NCBI RefSeq assembly: GCF_010669125.1
Contig: NZ_CP048630.1
Coordinates: 4,026,001-4,090,000, forward strand
Length of the DNA stretch: 64,000 nucleotides
Direction: 5' to 3'
Source: Ancylobacter pratisalsi
GTDB lineage: Bacteria; Pseudomonadota; Alphaproteobacteria; Rhizobiales; Xanthobacteraceae
Below, piece after piece: positions 27,247-37,900 of this stretch (positions within the stretch are counted from its first letter, which is position 1; each line of letters opens with the position of its first letter). The position numbers and the translations under genes were made by a program. Below the pieces are notes generated by a model. That model made no database searches. It was not told the origin of the DNA and saw only the letters and a list, made by a program, of their open reading frames with translations.

Positions 27247-28191
27247 TCACAGCAAGTACTGTTCGGTGACCGTGCCACCGACGCGGTTGTTCTCAAAAAC
27301 GAAATTATCGATGTATTCGTGCAGGCCCGTCTGAAAAATGTCGTCCATGCGACTGTTGCCGAGCTTGGTCAGCGTCGACCGCGCAAGGCGCTGCGCTTGC
27401 CCCTGTCTCCCGTAGTAAGCGGCGATATCGTCGAGATAGCGGGTGATGTTCTGATAGCAGCTGGTCAGGGAGCGCGGCATCTGCCCGTTGAGAATGAGAA
27501 GATCGGCAACGAGCCAAGGCTTCACACTCTCGCGGTAAACCCAGTGGAAGCTGGTCAGAGCGGAGACCGAGCGAAGGATCGATGCCCACTGGAAATAGTC
27601 CAGAGGGCCGCCGACATGCTCGGAATCCGGCAGGAGCACATGATACTTCACATCAAGGATGCGGGCGGTGTTGTCTGCCCGCTCCACATACATTCCCACG
27701 CGTGAGAACCAGAACGCATCGTTGCGCAGCATGGTGCGGTACGCGGCGCCGTCGAAGCGCAGCGAGGTCTCCTTGACGAAGTTGAGGAACCGGGCAAGTT
27801 CCTCACGGGTCATGCTCTTGGTCGAGTATCGCTTCAGCTCAAGCCATGCGGAATTGATCGTCTCCCACATCTCGATGGTCAGCGCCGTCCGCACGGAGCG
27901 GGCATTTGTGCGCGCGGTTTCGAAGCAGTTGCGGATGGAGGACGGGTTTTCCTGCGCGAACGCCAGGAAGGCGATCACATTCTGCTCGTTCGCCTCATCG
28001 CCATGAAACTGCTTGAAAAGATCGGCGCATCCTGCGGTCAGAAGTGCCGAGCGCCACTCATTGGTCGAGCCGCCGTAAGCGGTCGGGAGCTGCGCCAGCC
28101 GCTGTGTCACATCGATGATGCGGGCGAGGCAGTCCGCTCGCTCCATGTAGCGGGCAAGCCAGTAAAGATTGTCTGCTGTGCGTGAAAGCAT
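27247..28191 (-). CDS. Alpha-E domain protein of the Anbu cluster
   Basis: All-helical protein of 314 residues in the alpha-E family. It begins MLSRTADNLYWLARYMERAD, the family hallmark, repeated in form at FSRVGMYVERADNTARILDV near residues 158-177, a motif suggesting internal duplication. It normally pairs with the circularly permuted ATP-grasp protein and is thought to help ligate amino acids or peptides; this is a prediction, not shown biochemically for most members. It ends 22 bases before the transglutaminase gene. A LysE-type exporter lies directly upstream, between it and its ATP-grasp partner. Confidence 0.9.
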   Translation of the reverse strand: MLSRTADNLYWLARYMERADCLARIIDVTQRLAQLPTAYGGSTNEWRSALLTAGCADLFKQFHGDEANEQNVIAFLAFAQENPSSIRNCFETARTNARSVRTALTIEMWETINSAWLELKRYSTKSMTREELARFLNFVKETSLRFDGAAYRTMLRNDAFWFSRVGMYVERADNTARILDVKYHVLLPDSEHVGGPLDYFQWASILRSVSALTSFHWVYRESVKPWLVADLLILNGQMPRSLTSCYQNITRYLDDIAAYYGRQGQAQRLARSTLTKLGNSRMDDIFQTGLHEYIDNFVFENNRVGGTVTEQYLL

Positions 28192-28202
28192 GGGACCCGC
28201 GT

Positions 28203-28826
28203 CTATTTGGCGTTGCGCCAGGCGAGCGTGGCGACGCCCGCCCCGATCAGAAGGGAGCCGCCGACACGATTGATGGCGGCGATGATGGATGGACGGCCGA
28301 TCGTCTCACGCATGCGGCCAGCAACCAGCGCGAAACCAAAGGCATTGGCGCCGGCGAGGACGAGAAAGGTCAATTCAAGAATGACCATCTGCGAAAAGAA
28401 GTTCCGTCCAGGGTCGAGAAATTGGGGCAGGAAGGCAACGAAGAACGTGATGCTCTTCGGGTTGAGAGCGGTCACGATCCAGGAATGGGCGATGAGCCTT
28501 CCCGTTGATCCGGTCGATCGGGCTTCGCCGAGCCGAGCCTGTCCGCCGCTGCGCCACAGCTTGATGCCAAGCCAGATCAGATAACACGCACCGATCCATT
28601 TCAGTGCCGTGAACAGGGCAGCCGAAGTCGCCAGCAGGGCGCCAAGGCCAAGCATAGAAAGAGTCATGGCGGTGAAATCGCCAAGTGTCACGCCGATGGC
28701 GACCGGCAGTGCAACACGCCGTCCTTGGCCAAGAGCATAGGACACGACGAGCAATATCGTTGGGCCCGGAATCATCAGGAGAACCGCAGAAGCGGCGACG
28801 AAGGTCAGCCATGTTTCAATCGGCAT
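28203..28826 (-). CDS. LysE-family exporter inserted in the Anbu cluster
   Basis: Inner-membrane exporter of 207 residues with six hydrophobic helices; the LysE/RhtB family exports amino acids and related small molecules. Signatures are FVAASAVLLMIPGPTILLVV at the N-terminus (the GP-T motif) and LNPKSITFFVAFLPQFLDPG near residues 130-149. The ATG at 28826 is chosen because the first helix follows directly; the frame continues to 28895 without homology. It sits 11 bases upstream of the alpha-E gene and on the same strand as all cluster genes, so it may export the amino acid or peptide product. Confidence 0.9.
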   Translation of the reverse strand: MPIETWLTFVAASAVLLMIPGPTILLVVSYALGQGRRVALPVAIGVTLGDFTAMTLSMLGLGALLATSAALFTALKWIGACYLIWLGIKLWRSGGQARLGEARSTGSTGRLIAHSWIVTALNPKSITFFVAFLPQFLDPGRNFFSQMVILELTFLVLAGANAFGFALVAGRMRETIGRPSIIAAINRVGGSLLIGAGVATLAWRNAK

Positions 28827-28966
28827 CGATTCGCTCCAACCCACACTCGTGCGTATCGACATCCCAACACCGGGGAGACCGGACTGAAGGGACACTCTCT
28901 CGTTGCGGGCGGAAACCGGAACGACCGGCAGCCGTTCCGCCCCTCACCCTTATCACTAACCCGCCG

Positions 28967-30388
28967 TCAGCTCTCCTCCAGGACCCAGGTGTCCTTGGTG
29001 CCACCACCCTGGCTCGAATTGACGACCAACGAACCCGCCTGGAGTGCCACGCGGGTGAGCCCACCCGGCACAATGCGCACGCGATCCGAGCCGGTCAGTA
29101 CAAACGGACGCAGATCCACATGGCGCGGAGCAATGCCTTCTTCCACGAAGGTCGGGCACGTCGACAGCGCCAGGGTCGGCTGGGCGATGAAGTTGTTCGG
29201 GTCTTCGATGAGCTTCGCGCGGAACAGTTCAATCTGTGCCTTGTCCGCACGTGGGCCGATCAGCATGCCGTAGCCGCCCGATCCGTGGACCTCCTTGACG
29301 ACAAGCTCACTCAGATGATCGAGCACGTATTTCAGGTGGTCCGGCTCGCGGCAGCGCCAGGTCGGCACGTTCTTCAGCAGTGGCTCCTCGCCGAGATAGA
29401 AGCGGATGATATCCGGCATGTAGCTGTAGACCGCCTTGTCGTCGGCGACGCCGGTACCGACCGCGTTGGTCAGCGTGACATTGCCGGCGTTATAGGCGCT
29501 CATCAGCCCGGGCACGCCCAGAGCGCTGTCCGGCCTGAAGGCGAGGGGGTCGAGAAAGTCGTCGTCGAGGCGGCGATAAATCACGTCGACGCGGCGCGGC
29601 CCCTCGGTGGTGCGCATGAACACCACGTCGTTGCGTACGAACAGGTCCCGGCCTTCAACGAGTTCCACGCCGAGCTTGTCGGCAAGGAAGGAGTGCTCGT
29701 AATAGGCCGAGTTGTAGATGCCGGGCGTCAGCACGACCACAACCGGATCGCTCGTCGCCGTGTTCGGTGCGAGTGACTTCAGCGTCGCCAGCAATTCATC
29801 GGTGTAGTTCTCGACCGGGGCGACGCGGTTGTCCGCGAACAGTTCGGGGAAAAGCCGCATCATGATTTCGCGGTTTTCCAGCATGTAGGAAACGCCGGAT
29901 GGCGTGCGGGCGTTGTCCTCCAGAACATAGAACGTCTCGGAATCCACACGCACCACATCGATGCCGGCGATATGGACGTAAAGATCGTGCGGGACCTTCT
30001 GGCCATTCATCTCTGGCCGGAAAACAGGGTTCTGGTAGACGAGATCCTCGGGCACCACACCCGCCTTCAGGATGTCGCGCTTGGTGTAAACGTCCTTGAT
30101 ATAGAGGTTCAGCGCCTTGGAGCGCTGTTCCAGTCCGCGTGACAGTCGACCCCACTCGCTGCTCGTCAGAATGCGCGGAATGATGTCGAACGGGATCAGC
30201 CTTTCCTGCGCATCGCTGTCGCCATACACCGCGAAGGTGATGCCGATGCGGCGAAATATGAACTCCGCCTCCTTCCGGCGATAGTCCAGGACATCAGGCG
30301 GAACTTCGCTGAGCCAGCGAGCCAGGGCGGAATACGCGGCACGGATAGAACCGTCCGGATTGGTCATTTCGTCGAAAGCGACGCTCAT
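28967..30388 (-). CDS. Circularly permuted ATP-grasp protein of the Anbu cluster
   Basis: Protein of 473 residues of the circularly permuted type 2 ATP-grasp family, predicted to form an amide bond between a carboxylate and an amine with ATP. Landmarks are FDEMTNPDGSIRAAY near residue 5, RLIPFDIIPRIL near 62, YVLEDNARTPSGVSYMLENR near 154 and LVVKEVHGSGGYGMLIGP near 358, the last giving the Lys and Gly loop of the ATP site. VVNSSQGGGTKDTWVL ends the protein. With the alpha-E partner it is the likely synthetic arm of the Anbu system. The ATG at 30388 is preferred; ten further residues upstream are possible. It is first in the operon, 140 bases from lysE. Confidence 0.9.
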   Translation of the reverse strand: MSVAFDEMTNPDGSIRAAYSALARWLSEVPPDVLDYRRKEAEFIFRRIGITFAVYGDSDAQERLIPFDIIPRILTSSEWGRLSRGLEQRSKALNLYIKDVYTKRDILKAGVVPEDLVYQNPVFRPEMNGQKVPHDLYVHIAGIDVVRVDSETFYVLEDNARTPSGVSYMLENREIMMRLFPELFADNRVAPVENYTDELLATLKSLAPNTATSDPVVVVLTPGIYNSAYYEHSFLADKLGVELVEGRDLFVRNDVVFMRTTEGPRRVDVIYRRLDDDFLDPLAFRPDSALGVPGLMSAYNAGNVTLTNAVGTGVADDKAVYSYMPDIIRFYLGEEPLLKNVPTWRCREPDHLKYVLDHLSELVVKEVHGSGGYGMLIGPRADKAQIELFRAKLIEDPNNFIAQPTLALSTCPTFVEEGIAPRHVDLRPFVLTGSDRVRIVPGGLTRVALQAGSLVVNSSQGGGTKDTWVLEES

Positions 30389-30602
30389 CGGTTCAAATCT
30401 ACTCCCCAACTCCCACAAGTTAGCTACAAACGCGGGGCCAGAGGAAGAGGCGGAAGTTTCCAGATGGCGATATTCGACGAAAAGGCGAGCATTTGCCTAA
30501 TCGATAGGCTTCGTGCCCTTGCTTGCGGCGTGGGCTGCGTTCATTTGTGGCGAAATGGCCGGTCGGCGGGGGCCATGGGTCATCATTCTGGAGTGGAATC
30601 GG
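30389..30602. other. Divergent promoter region between the ATP-grasp and CinA-like genes
   Basis: About 210 bases. Open plus-strand frames continue upstream of the CinA-like start but read as non-family sequence. No dyad strong enough to name was seen. Confidence 0.4.
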
Positions 30603-31355
30603 ATGAGCGGCGCGGTTGAGCCGGTCACGGCAGCCATCATGGTCGTGGGCGATGAAATTCTGTCGGGACGCACCAAGGACAGAAACATCGGCTACATCGC
30701 TGAGTATCTCACAGCCATCGGTATCGACGTCTGCGAGGTGCGTGTGGTGCCTGATATCGAGGAAGAGATCGTTGCTGCCGTGAACGCTCTTCGCGCGCGC
30801 TACACCTATGTGTTCTCGACCGGTGGCATCGGGCCCACCCACGACGACATCACGGCCGACTCGATCGCGAAGGCGTTCGGCGTGGCTATCGATGTCGATC
30901 CGAGGGCCCGCGCTATGTTACTCGAGCGCATTGCTGAGGCCGACCTGAACGAGGCGCGCCTGCGCATGGCGCGCATTCCCGCCGGGGCGGAACTGGTGCC
31001 GAATCCGGTTTCAAAGGCGCCGGGATTCTGGATCGAGAACGTGATCGTCATGGCGGGCGTGCCGACCATCATGCAGGCCATGCTCGACGAGGTGGCGCCG
31101 AAGCTTAAGACCGGCATCCGCATGCTCTCGGAAACCATTCCCGCCAATGCGAAGGAGGGCGATGTCGGAGGTCCGCTGCGCCTGATCGCGCAGGCCCATC
31201 CTGATGTCACCATAGGTTCCTATCCGTTCATCGCGGAGGATGGCCGGCCGAACACGAACCTCGTGGTTCGTTCGCGTGACCCCGGCAAGCTTGCCGCCGC
31301 CATGTTCGATGTTCGCGCGATGGTCGCTGACATTGCGATGAAGCTTGCACCCTGA
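30603..31355 (+). CDS. CinA-N-type molybdopterin-binding-fold protein
   Basis: Protein of 250 residues with a single MoCF/CinA N-terminal domain (competence/damage-inducible protein A family without the C-terminal deamidase). It begins AAIMVVGDEILSGRTKDRN near residues 10-28 and has the nucleotide-site loop FSTGGIGPTHDDITADSIAK near 70-89. In CinA this domain is linked to ADP-ribose pyrophosphatase activity, but the short alphaproteobacterial form is uncharacterised. The ATG at 30603 fits the family start; upstream in-frame codons to 30513 are hydrophobic and unrelated. It is followed by gpt on the same strand 103 bases later. Confidence 0.88.
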   Translation: MSGAVEPVTAAIMVVGDEILSGRTKDRNIGYIAEYLTAIGIDVCEVRVVPDIEEEIVAAVNALRARYTYVFSTGGIGPTHDDITADSIAKAFGVAIDVDPRARAMLLERIAEADLNEARLRMARIPAGAELVPNPVSKAPGFWIENVIVMAGVPTIMQAMLDEVAPKLKTGIRMLSETIPANAKEGDVGGPLRLIAQAHPDVTIGSYPFIAEDGRPNTNLVVRSRDPGKLAAAMFDVRAMVADIAMKLAP

Positions 31356-31458
31356 CGCGCGCGAACGGGGATATCGTGTGCTGCCACTGGAGTAGCGGCG
31401 GCGCCGCAGCTAATGATCTTGAACGCCTTTGCTGAGACCATTCGAGGTAAACTGATCC

Positions 31459-31965
31459 ATGTCAGACGACCGCCAGACCAAGGCCTTCCCGGTCTCCTGG
31501 GATCAGTTCCATCGCGACGCGCGTGCGCTGGCCTGGCGGTTGGCGGGGGCCGGTCCCTTTTCCGGGATCGTGTGCATAACGCGCGGAGGTCTGGTGCCTG
31601 CCGCGATCGTGGCGCGGGAACTCGGCGTTCGGCTTATCGAAACGGTCTGCATCGCCAGCTATCACGACTACAAGAACCAGGGTGACACTGAGGTCCTGAA
31701 GCCGATCGCCGAAGCGGTGATCAAGGCCGCCGGGGCCAATGGCAGGGGCATCCTCGTAATCGATGACCTCGTGGACACCGGCAAGACGGCGAAAGTGGTG
31801 CGCGACATGCTGCCCGAGGCGCATTTCGCGACGGTCTATGCCAAGCCACTCGGAAGGCCCATCATCGACACCTTCATAACCGAGGTGAGCCAGGATACCT
31901 GGATCTACTTCCCTTGGGACATGGGGCTGACCTTCCAGCCCCCGATACGCGACGGCGTTGCCTGA
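31459..31965 (+). CDS. gpt: Xanthine phosphoribosyltransferase
   Basis: Purine salvage enzyme of 168 residues that transfers phosphoribose from PRPP to xanthine and guanine, close in length to E. coli Gpt (152). The PRPP-binding motif is [18 protein letters not shown] near residues 97-114. The N-terminal part has [16 protein letters not shown] and [19 protein letters not shown] near 40-58, and the base-binding loop follows YFPWD near 149-153. The ATG at 31459 follows CGAGGTAAA. It lies between the CinA-like gene and an acidic hypothetical gene and is probably transcribed with the latter. Confidence 0.95.
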   Translation: MSDDRQTKAFPVSWDQFHRDARALAWRLAGAGPFSGIVCITRGGLVPAAIVARELGVRLIETVCIASYHDYKNQGDTEVLKPIAEAVIKAAGANGRGILVIDDLVDTGKTAKVVRDMLPEAHFATVYAKPLGRPIIDTFITEVSQDTWIYFPWDMGLTFQPPIRDGVA

Positions 31966-31987
31966 CAGAAGGCATTGAGAGGCTGGT

Positions 31988-32362
31988 ATGGCTGACTGGA
32001 ACGAGACGCCGCAAGACGAAGAAGAGAGCTATGAGGAAGTCTATGAAGAGCACCGCTCGGCGCTCTACGACCAGCTCATGGCGTACGCGGACGCGCATGA
32101 TCTGAGCGATGGCTTCATGTCCGACCTCGTCTCGGATCTCGGCCTGTCGCTGCGCATGGTCGCTTATGCTGCCGAGACGGAGAAGCCTTCCGTCGGGGGG
32201 CTGAGGCTGGATCTCGAACGGTATACGCGCGAACTTGCAGAAAGCGTACGCGAGGCCAAGCGACAGGCCGCCGAGTTCATCGCCGAGGCCAAGGCCGCCC
32301 GCGAGCAGGACGAGGCTGAGAACCCGGACGAGCCGACGGATGCACAGGAGACGCGCCAGTAG
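31988..32362 (+). CDS. Acidic helical protein of unknown function
   Basis: Protein of 124 residues, very rich in Glu and Asp at both ends (ETPQDEEESYEEVYEEHRSA at the start, DEAENPDEPTDAQETRQ at the end). The middle reads SDLVSDLGLSLRMVAYAAET and LDLERYTRELAESVREAKRQ, a probable amphipathic helix and coiled coil. No catalytic motif, signal or membrane segment. It follows gpt by 22 bases with its own start ATG, so it is likely co-transcribed. Codon use fits the region. No family was recognised with confidence. Confidence 0.75.
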   Translation: MADWNETPQDEEESYEEVYEEHRSALYDQLMAYADAHDLSDGFMSDLVSDLGLSLRMVAYAAETEKPSVGGLRLDLERYTRELAESVREAKRQAAEFIAEAKAAREQDEAENPDEPTDAQETRQ

Positions 32363-32445
32363 CGTCCGCGGCGCCATGGGGGCGCTCGCCTTCAACTGTG
32401 CGTTACGCTATTTCTTCGGGTCGTAGCTCCACAAGGAACGACGTC

Positions 32446-32856
32446 ATGACACCGGCTCTCATCTCCGGAATCCTGCGGTCCCCCATCACGGCCTTCGTCG
32501 CGCGACTTCTGTTGGTTTTCATGTTTCTCGGAAGTGGTATCGACAAGCTCGTGAACTTCGGCAACGCGCAGGAAGAGATGGCCTATTTCGGGCTGAATCC
32601 GCCGGCGCTTTTTGCGGTGCTCACCATCATCGCCCAACTCGGTGGCGCGGCGCTCATTTTGATCAACCGGGCTACCTGGCTCGGGGCAGGTGGGCTGGCG
32701 ATCTTCACCGTCCTGACCATCCCCATCGCCCATCACTTCTGGACCATGGAAGGCGAAGCGCGGCTGATCGAATTTTACTTTGTCGTCGAGCATCTGGCGG
32801 TTGTCGGCGGCATGATGCTCGTGGCCATTCTGGCCGAACGCACACGCGTGGCCTGA
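32446..32856 (+). CDS. DoxX-family membrane protein
   Basis: Membrane protein of 136 residues with four helices, a normal DoxX size. The first helix, [20 protein letters not shown], carries the family's short charged motif (SGIDKL). [20 protein letters not shown] and the C-terminal [20 protein letters not shown] follow. DoxX proteins have been tied to quinone-linked or thiol redox functions in the membrane, but this member's role is unknown. The ATG at 32446 is preferred over an upstream in-frame start at 32398 because it directly precedes the conserved N-terminus. It is 25 bases upstream of fhs. Confidence 0.85.
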   Translation: MTPALISGILRSPITAFVARLLLVFMFLGSGIDKLVNFGNAQEEMAYFGLNPPALFAVLTIIAQLGGAALILINRATWLGAGGLAIFTVLTIPIAHHFWTMEGEARLIEFYFVVEHLAVVGGMMLVAILAERTRVA

Positions 32857-32881
32857 GGGCGAGGGAGGAGCGGCAATCATC

Positions 32882-34576
32882 ATGAACAAGGCAGTGCGTG
32901 AGATCGATCCGAACAGCGACGCGGCAATCGCGGCGCGGGTCGACCCTCGTCCGATCGAAGAGATTGGCGCCAAACTCGGCGTGCCGGTCGACGCCCTTTT
33001 TCGCTATGGCCACTACAAGGCCAAAATCGCGCTGGACTTCGCCCGCCGAGCCGAGGTCAGGGCTGACGGCAAACTGATCCTGGTCACTGCCATTAATCCC
33101 ACACCGGCAGGTGAGGGCAAAACCACGACGACGATCGGTCTTGGCGACGCATTGGCGCGCGCGGGCAAGAAGGTCGCCATCGCCCTGCGTGAGCCCAGTC
33201 TCGGACCGGTCTTCGGTTCGAAGGGGGGCGCTACCGGCGGCGGGCATTCGCAGATCATCCCGATGCAGGATATCAACCTGCATTTCACCGGGGACTTTCA
33301 TGCCATCAGCGCCGCGCATAATCTTCTCGCGGCAGCGATCGACAATCATGTCTACTGGGGAAATGCGCTCGATATCGACACGCGCCGCATCAATTGGCGT
33401 CGTGTCGTCGATCTGAATGACCGTGCGCTGCGCAGCGTCGTGGTGGGTCTCGGCGGTCCCGCCAATGGCTTCTCGCGCGAAGACGGCTTCGACATCACGG
33501 TCGCCAGCGAAGTGATGGCGATCTTCTGTCTTGCTCGCTCGCTGAATGATCTTGAAGAGCGTCTTGGCCGTATGGTGGTGGCCCAGACCCGCGCCCGTCA
33601 GCCGGTGACAGCCAGCCAACTGAAGATCACGGGCTCGATGACGGCGCTGCTGCGCGACGCCTTCCAGCCGAACCTCGTGCAGACGCTGGAAGGTACGCCC
33701 GCCTTTGTCCATGGCGGTCCTTTCGCCAACATCGCCCATGGCTGCAATTCGGTGATCGCTACGCGCACGGCTCTCGGGCTTGCCGATTATGTCGTCACGG
33801 AAGCGGGCTTTGGTGCGGATCTTGGTGCGGAGAAGTTCCTTGACATCAAGTGCCGGCAGGCGGGCCTTGCGCCTTCGGCGGTGGTGATTGTGGCGACGGT
33901 GCGTGCGCTGAAAATGCATGGCGGTGTGGCGCAGAAGGATCTGGGCCCGGAGAATGTCGAGGCCGTACAGCGCGGCGCGGGCAACCTCGTGCGGCACATC
34001 GAGAACATGAAGGCATTCGGCGTTCCGGTGGTAGTCGCGATCAACCGCTTCACCAGCGACACTCCCTCGGAGATCGCCGCGATCGAGGCTGCTTGCGCGG
34101 CGGTGGATGCAAGCGTGCACCTTTGCTCGCATTGGGCCGACGGATCGGCCGGCGCTGTTGCGCTTGCAGAAGAGGTCGTGAGCCTTACGCAGCAGGCGTC
34201 CAATTTTAGCCCGCTCTATGAGAGCGGGCTTCCGTTGGTGCAGAAGATCGAGACCATCGCGCGGCGCATCTACCGCGCCGGTGGGGTCTCGATCGAGCCG
34301 GGCGCGCTAAAGAAGCTCTCGGAGTTCGAAGCCATGGGTTATGGCGATCTGCCGATCTGCATGGCCAAGACCCAATATAGCTTCTCCGCCGACCCCACGA
34401 GGCGCGGGACGCCGGAGGATTTCATCCTGCCGATCCGGGATGTGCGACTGTCGGCCGGAGCTGGCTTCGTCGTTGCGCTGTGCGGCGAGGTGATGACCAT
34501 GCCGGGTCTGCCCTCGCACCCTGCCGCCGAAAATATCTTCGTCGACGAGACCGGTTTTATCGGCGGCCTGAGCTAA
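32882..34576 (+). CDS. fhs: Formate-tetrahydrofolate ligase
   Basis: Enzyme of 564 residues that makes 10-formyl-tetrahydrofolate from formate, tetrahydrofolate and ATP in one-carbon metabolism. Landmarks: P-loop [20 protein letters not shown] near residues 74-93, [20 protein letters not shown] near 104-123, and [20 protein letters not shown] near 279-298. The length matches the family (about 555-560). A preceding gap of 25 bases to doxX and the shared strand suggest co-transcription. In methylotrophic and formate-using alphaproteobacteria this enzyme feeds formate carbon into serine and purine synthesis; whether this host grows on C1 compounds cannot be told here. Confidence 0.97.
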   Translation: MNKAVREIDPNSDAAIAARVDPRPIEEIGAKLGVPVDALFRYGHYKAKIALDFARRAEVRADGKLILVTAINPTPAGEGKTTTTIGLGDALARAGKKVAIALREPSLGPVFGSKGGATGGGHSQIIPMQDINLHFTGDFHAISAAHNLLAAAIDNHVYWGNALDIDTRRINWRRVVDLNDRALRSVVVGLGGPANGFSREDGFDITVASEVMAIFCLARSLNDLEERLGRMVVAQTRARQPVTASQLKITGSMTALLRDAFQPNLVQTLEGTPAFVHGGPFANIAHGCNSVIATRTALGLADYVVTEAGFGADLGAEKFLDIKCRQAGLAPSAVVIVATVRALKMHGGVAQKDLGPENVEAVQRGAGNLVRHIENMKAFGVPVVVAINRFTSDTPSEIAAIEAACAAVDASVHLCSHWADGSAGAVALAEEVVSLTQQASNFSPLYESGLPLVQKIETIARRIYRAGGVSIEPGALKKLSEFEAMGYGDLPICMAKTQYSFSADPTRRGTPEDFILPIRDVRLSAGAGFVVALCGEVMTMPGLPSHPAAENIFVDETGFIGGLS

Positions 34577-34690
34577 GGCGCTTCTGGGCGTCTGGTGAGG
34601 GTGGCGAAGATACAGAAAACGCTGATAAGCAGAGACGTGCTCTCAGGCCAATTCGGGCTGGTCTTCGTGGGGCCGTGGCTGAGAGCAGGG

Positions 34691-34776
34691 GCGGGCGTGG
34701 CGAAACGGGTAGACGCAACGAACTTAAAATTCGTTTCTCTATGAGAGTGCCGGTTCGAGTCCGGCCGCCCGCACCA
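34691..34776 (+). tRNA. tRNA-Leu (anticodon UAA)
   Basis: An 86-base tRNA with acceptor stem GCGGGCG pairing with CGCCCGC, discriminator A and encoded CCA. The anticodon loop in ACGAA-CTTAAAA-TTCGT gives UAA. The long variable arm (TTTCTCTATGAGAGT) is typical of class II tRNA-Leu. The T arm is CCGGTTCGAGTCCGG. tRNA-Leu genes are frequent integration sites; I saw no integrase and no second copy of its 3' end nearby. Confidence 0.97.
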
Positions 34777-34931
34777 AAGACAAGCGTCACGGAGAAGCAT
34801 CCGTTTTACCGACCCACAAGGCAGTCCCCGCTGGATGACAGACAGGGCTCACAGCAAGGGCGGTCTGGGGTCCGCCCACGTTTGACGCTTCGGAATCCAA
34901 TGGTAGCATGCGGCCGCTTGGGGAGTGGGGC

Positions 34932-37900
34932 ATGCACTTTCGCAGTCGGGTGGGTGAGCGCGCTGTGAGGCATGGCTTCAGCGCTATTTCTGCTATTGGC
35001 ATGGGACTCGCGGTCATCGCGCCTTGCCGCGCCCAGGTAGCCGAGGAGTCAGCTTATATTCCGCTCCACCCGGCAAATGGGCAGACCGCGACCGTTTCGG
35101 TGGAGGTCGGCGGTGGACCTGCCACGCAGGTTTTGTTCGACACCGGCTCGAACGGTCTCCGGATATTGTCCAGTGAGGTCGGTTCCGACATTGTCGTGAC
35201 GTCGACGCAGATCATTTATGGATACGGTTCCGGCCTCCAGTTCGAGGGCAGCCTCGCTTATGGGAGCGTGACCTTCAACGAGGCGTCGACGCCGAACGGT
35301 CAACCGCTGACCACGGCAGATCCGATTCCCTTCCAGTATGTGACAAGCTGCAACGGTTCCACCAACCTCGCCACGTGCCAGGTACCTACCGGTACGAGCG
35401 GCATCATGGGAGTGGGCTATGAGAACCGGGTTACCAGCAGTCAGGACGTCTCGTTCAATCCGCTCGCCCAGCTTCCCGGCAATTTCGCGAACGGCTTCAT
35501 TGTGGAAGGGTGGAACACCCTGACCACGGCGAGTCCCAACGCACAGGTTGTGGTGGGCCTTACCTCTGCAAATACCGCGGACTTCATGTTTGTCCCGCTC
35601 TCGCCTTCGCCGAACTCGACTCCGCCAGACGGAGTGAACGCCTGGGACACCACGCTCTATACCTGTTTTTCGGTGAATGGTGCGGCACCCATCTGCGGTC
35701 CAGCGCTCCTCGATACGGGCGAGACCACCGGGCATTTCGATGGCACGGTTGATCCGGCCCTGCTGGAGCAGGGGGACATTATCAAGAGCGGAAACAGTGT
35801 CGCTGTAAGCGTGGGTAGCTTGCCAACCCTGGTCATCACCACCGGTGGCGAAGGCGCAACATATAAGACAACTTCGGAAGAGCGTGGAAATACCGGCCAG
35901 CTTATCTATCAATACTATACGGTGGCCTTCGACAATGTGAACGGGCGCCTCGGTTTCGCGCCTCTTATGAGTCTGGTCTACGGGGAGTTCTACCCTGATA
36001 GCGATGCCAGTTTCGGAGCGCCAGGCATCTCAGTCGGTCTTGATGCGAAGCTATTCCTCAATGACGGCTTCTCCAGCTCTCGAGCCTTCCTGATCGGCTC
36101 GGATGCCGAAATAAAAGTACACGAAGGTGCGACGGCCGTGCTCTCCGGCACGCTGTCGGGCGCCAACGGCTTGGTTGTCACGGGGCAGGGCACGCTGGTT
36201 CTCGATGGCCTCAATACCTATACCGGCGGTACCCTGGTGAGTGGCGGGGGCGCCTTGCTGGCAACCGGGGATGGCGCGTTGGGAGTCGCGGGTGAGGGGG
36301 TCGTGCTGCAGGGAGCGACCCTTGCCACGACAGATGGATTCCTTTCCCCCAACCGCGCGCTGGTGATCGGCGGTCTTGGCGGGGCTCTGGCCAGCGAGGG
36401 CCGCACCACCTGGGGCGGCCTCATTAGGGGCGACGGCGAACTGCACTTTGAACAGGGGGTGTGGAACCTCACCGGCAGTGGTGCGACCGAGGGAGGCGCA
36501 CATGTCGAGGCCGGCGCCAGTCTGGCTGCGAACGGCGACTTTTCCGAATGGAATGTGCTGGTTCACCAAGGCGGGACGCTTTCGGGCACAGGCGTGGTGG
36601 GCGCAACCGAGGTTCTAGGCGTTTTTGCGCCGGGTAATTCCATCGGTACGCTCACGGTCAACGGATCGCTGGCGCTTCAGCCCGGTTCGGCGCTCGCGAT
36701 TGAACTCGGCGCGCCGGGGAGCAGCGACCGTGTCGACGTGGAGGGCCCCGTCACCATTGAAGGCGCCGTTCTCCAACTCACTGGCACCGGCGGGATGGTG
36801 CCGGCCTTGGGCAGCAGCTATACGATCCTCACCTCCACAGGCGGCATTTCGGGTGCCGGTTTTTCCGATGTGGGGGATCCCTTCGGCTCCCTTTATCCCT
36901 TTCTCGATGCGCAGCTGAACTCCGGCCCGAAGAGCCTTGCGGTCGATGTGGTTCGCAGTACCACGCCGTTCGCCTCGCTGGCCGGCACCGCCAATCAGCG
37001 CTCAGTCGCACAGGCGCTCGATCAACTGCCGGCGACGAATCTTCTGGCCGAGCAGGCGGCTTCCCTTACCGGAGTGCAGGCGCCAACAGCATTTTCCGCC
37101 TTATCCGGCGGGATCTACCCCAGCGTATCGACGGTGCTGGTCGACCAGAGCACGATGCTGCGGGGTATCATTGCGGAGCGTGCCCATGTTGCCGCAGGGG
37201 TTCCACCGACGGCCGCCGCGAGCCCGCTCTCTTCTGGTAAGGCGAATAGGGATCGGGCCGATGGCGCAACGGGCGACAGTGGTGCGTTCTGGGCCGAGGC
37301 ATTCGGCAATTCCGGCAACATCGATGGCACAGGCAATACGGCCGCGGTGGGGATCCGTACCGGGGGCATCCTCGTGGGTTACGACCGAACTTTCGGCGAG
37401 GGATGGCGAATTGGCGTAGCGGGCGGTTACAGCCACGATAGTTTTTCCGCGGACAGCCTTTCCTCGTCGGGTTCGTCGGACAATTACCACATAGCGGCGT
37501 ATGGCGGCGCCGTAGCGGGGGCATGGGGGCTGAGGCTCGGCGGGGTCTTCAGTTGGAACGACCTTTCCACTGACCGCAGCATTCTGTTCGGTAACTTCGC
37601 CGATCAGCTTACCGCGGATTATTCCGCTCATACGGGGCAGGTATTCGGAGAACTTGGCTACACGACGTCCGTCGGCGAACTCGGTATCGAGCCATTCGCC
37701 GGGCTGGCTTATGTGAAGGTGGACACCGATGCCTTCCAGGAGGCGGGTGGGCCCGCGGCGCTCTACGGTTATTCGGAAAGCACCGCCGTCACCTATTCAA
37801 CGCTTGGCGCACGAATTGCCGTTCCGCTGCCCCTCGGCGTGCCCGCCACGTTGCGAACGATGCTCGCCTGGCAGCACGCCTTCGGCGATACGGATCCGGT

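Noticed and set aside
32705..34132. Long minus-strand frame across fhs
   Set aside because: fhs is unmistakable on the plus strand; the antisense frame has no motifs.
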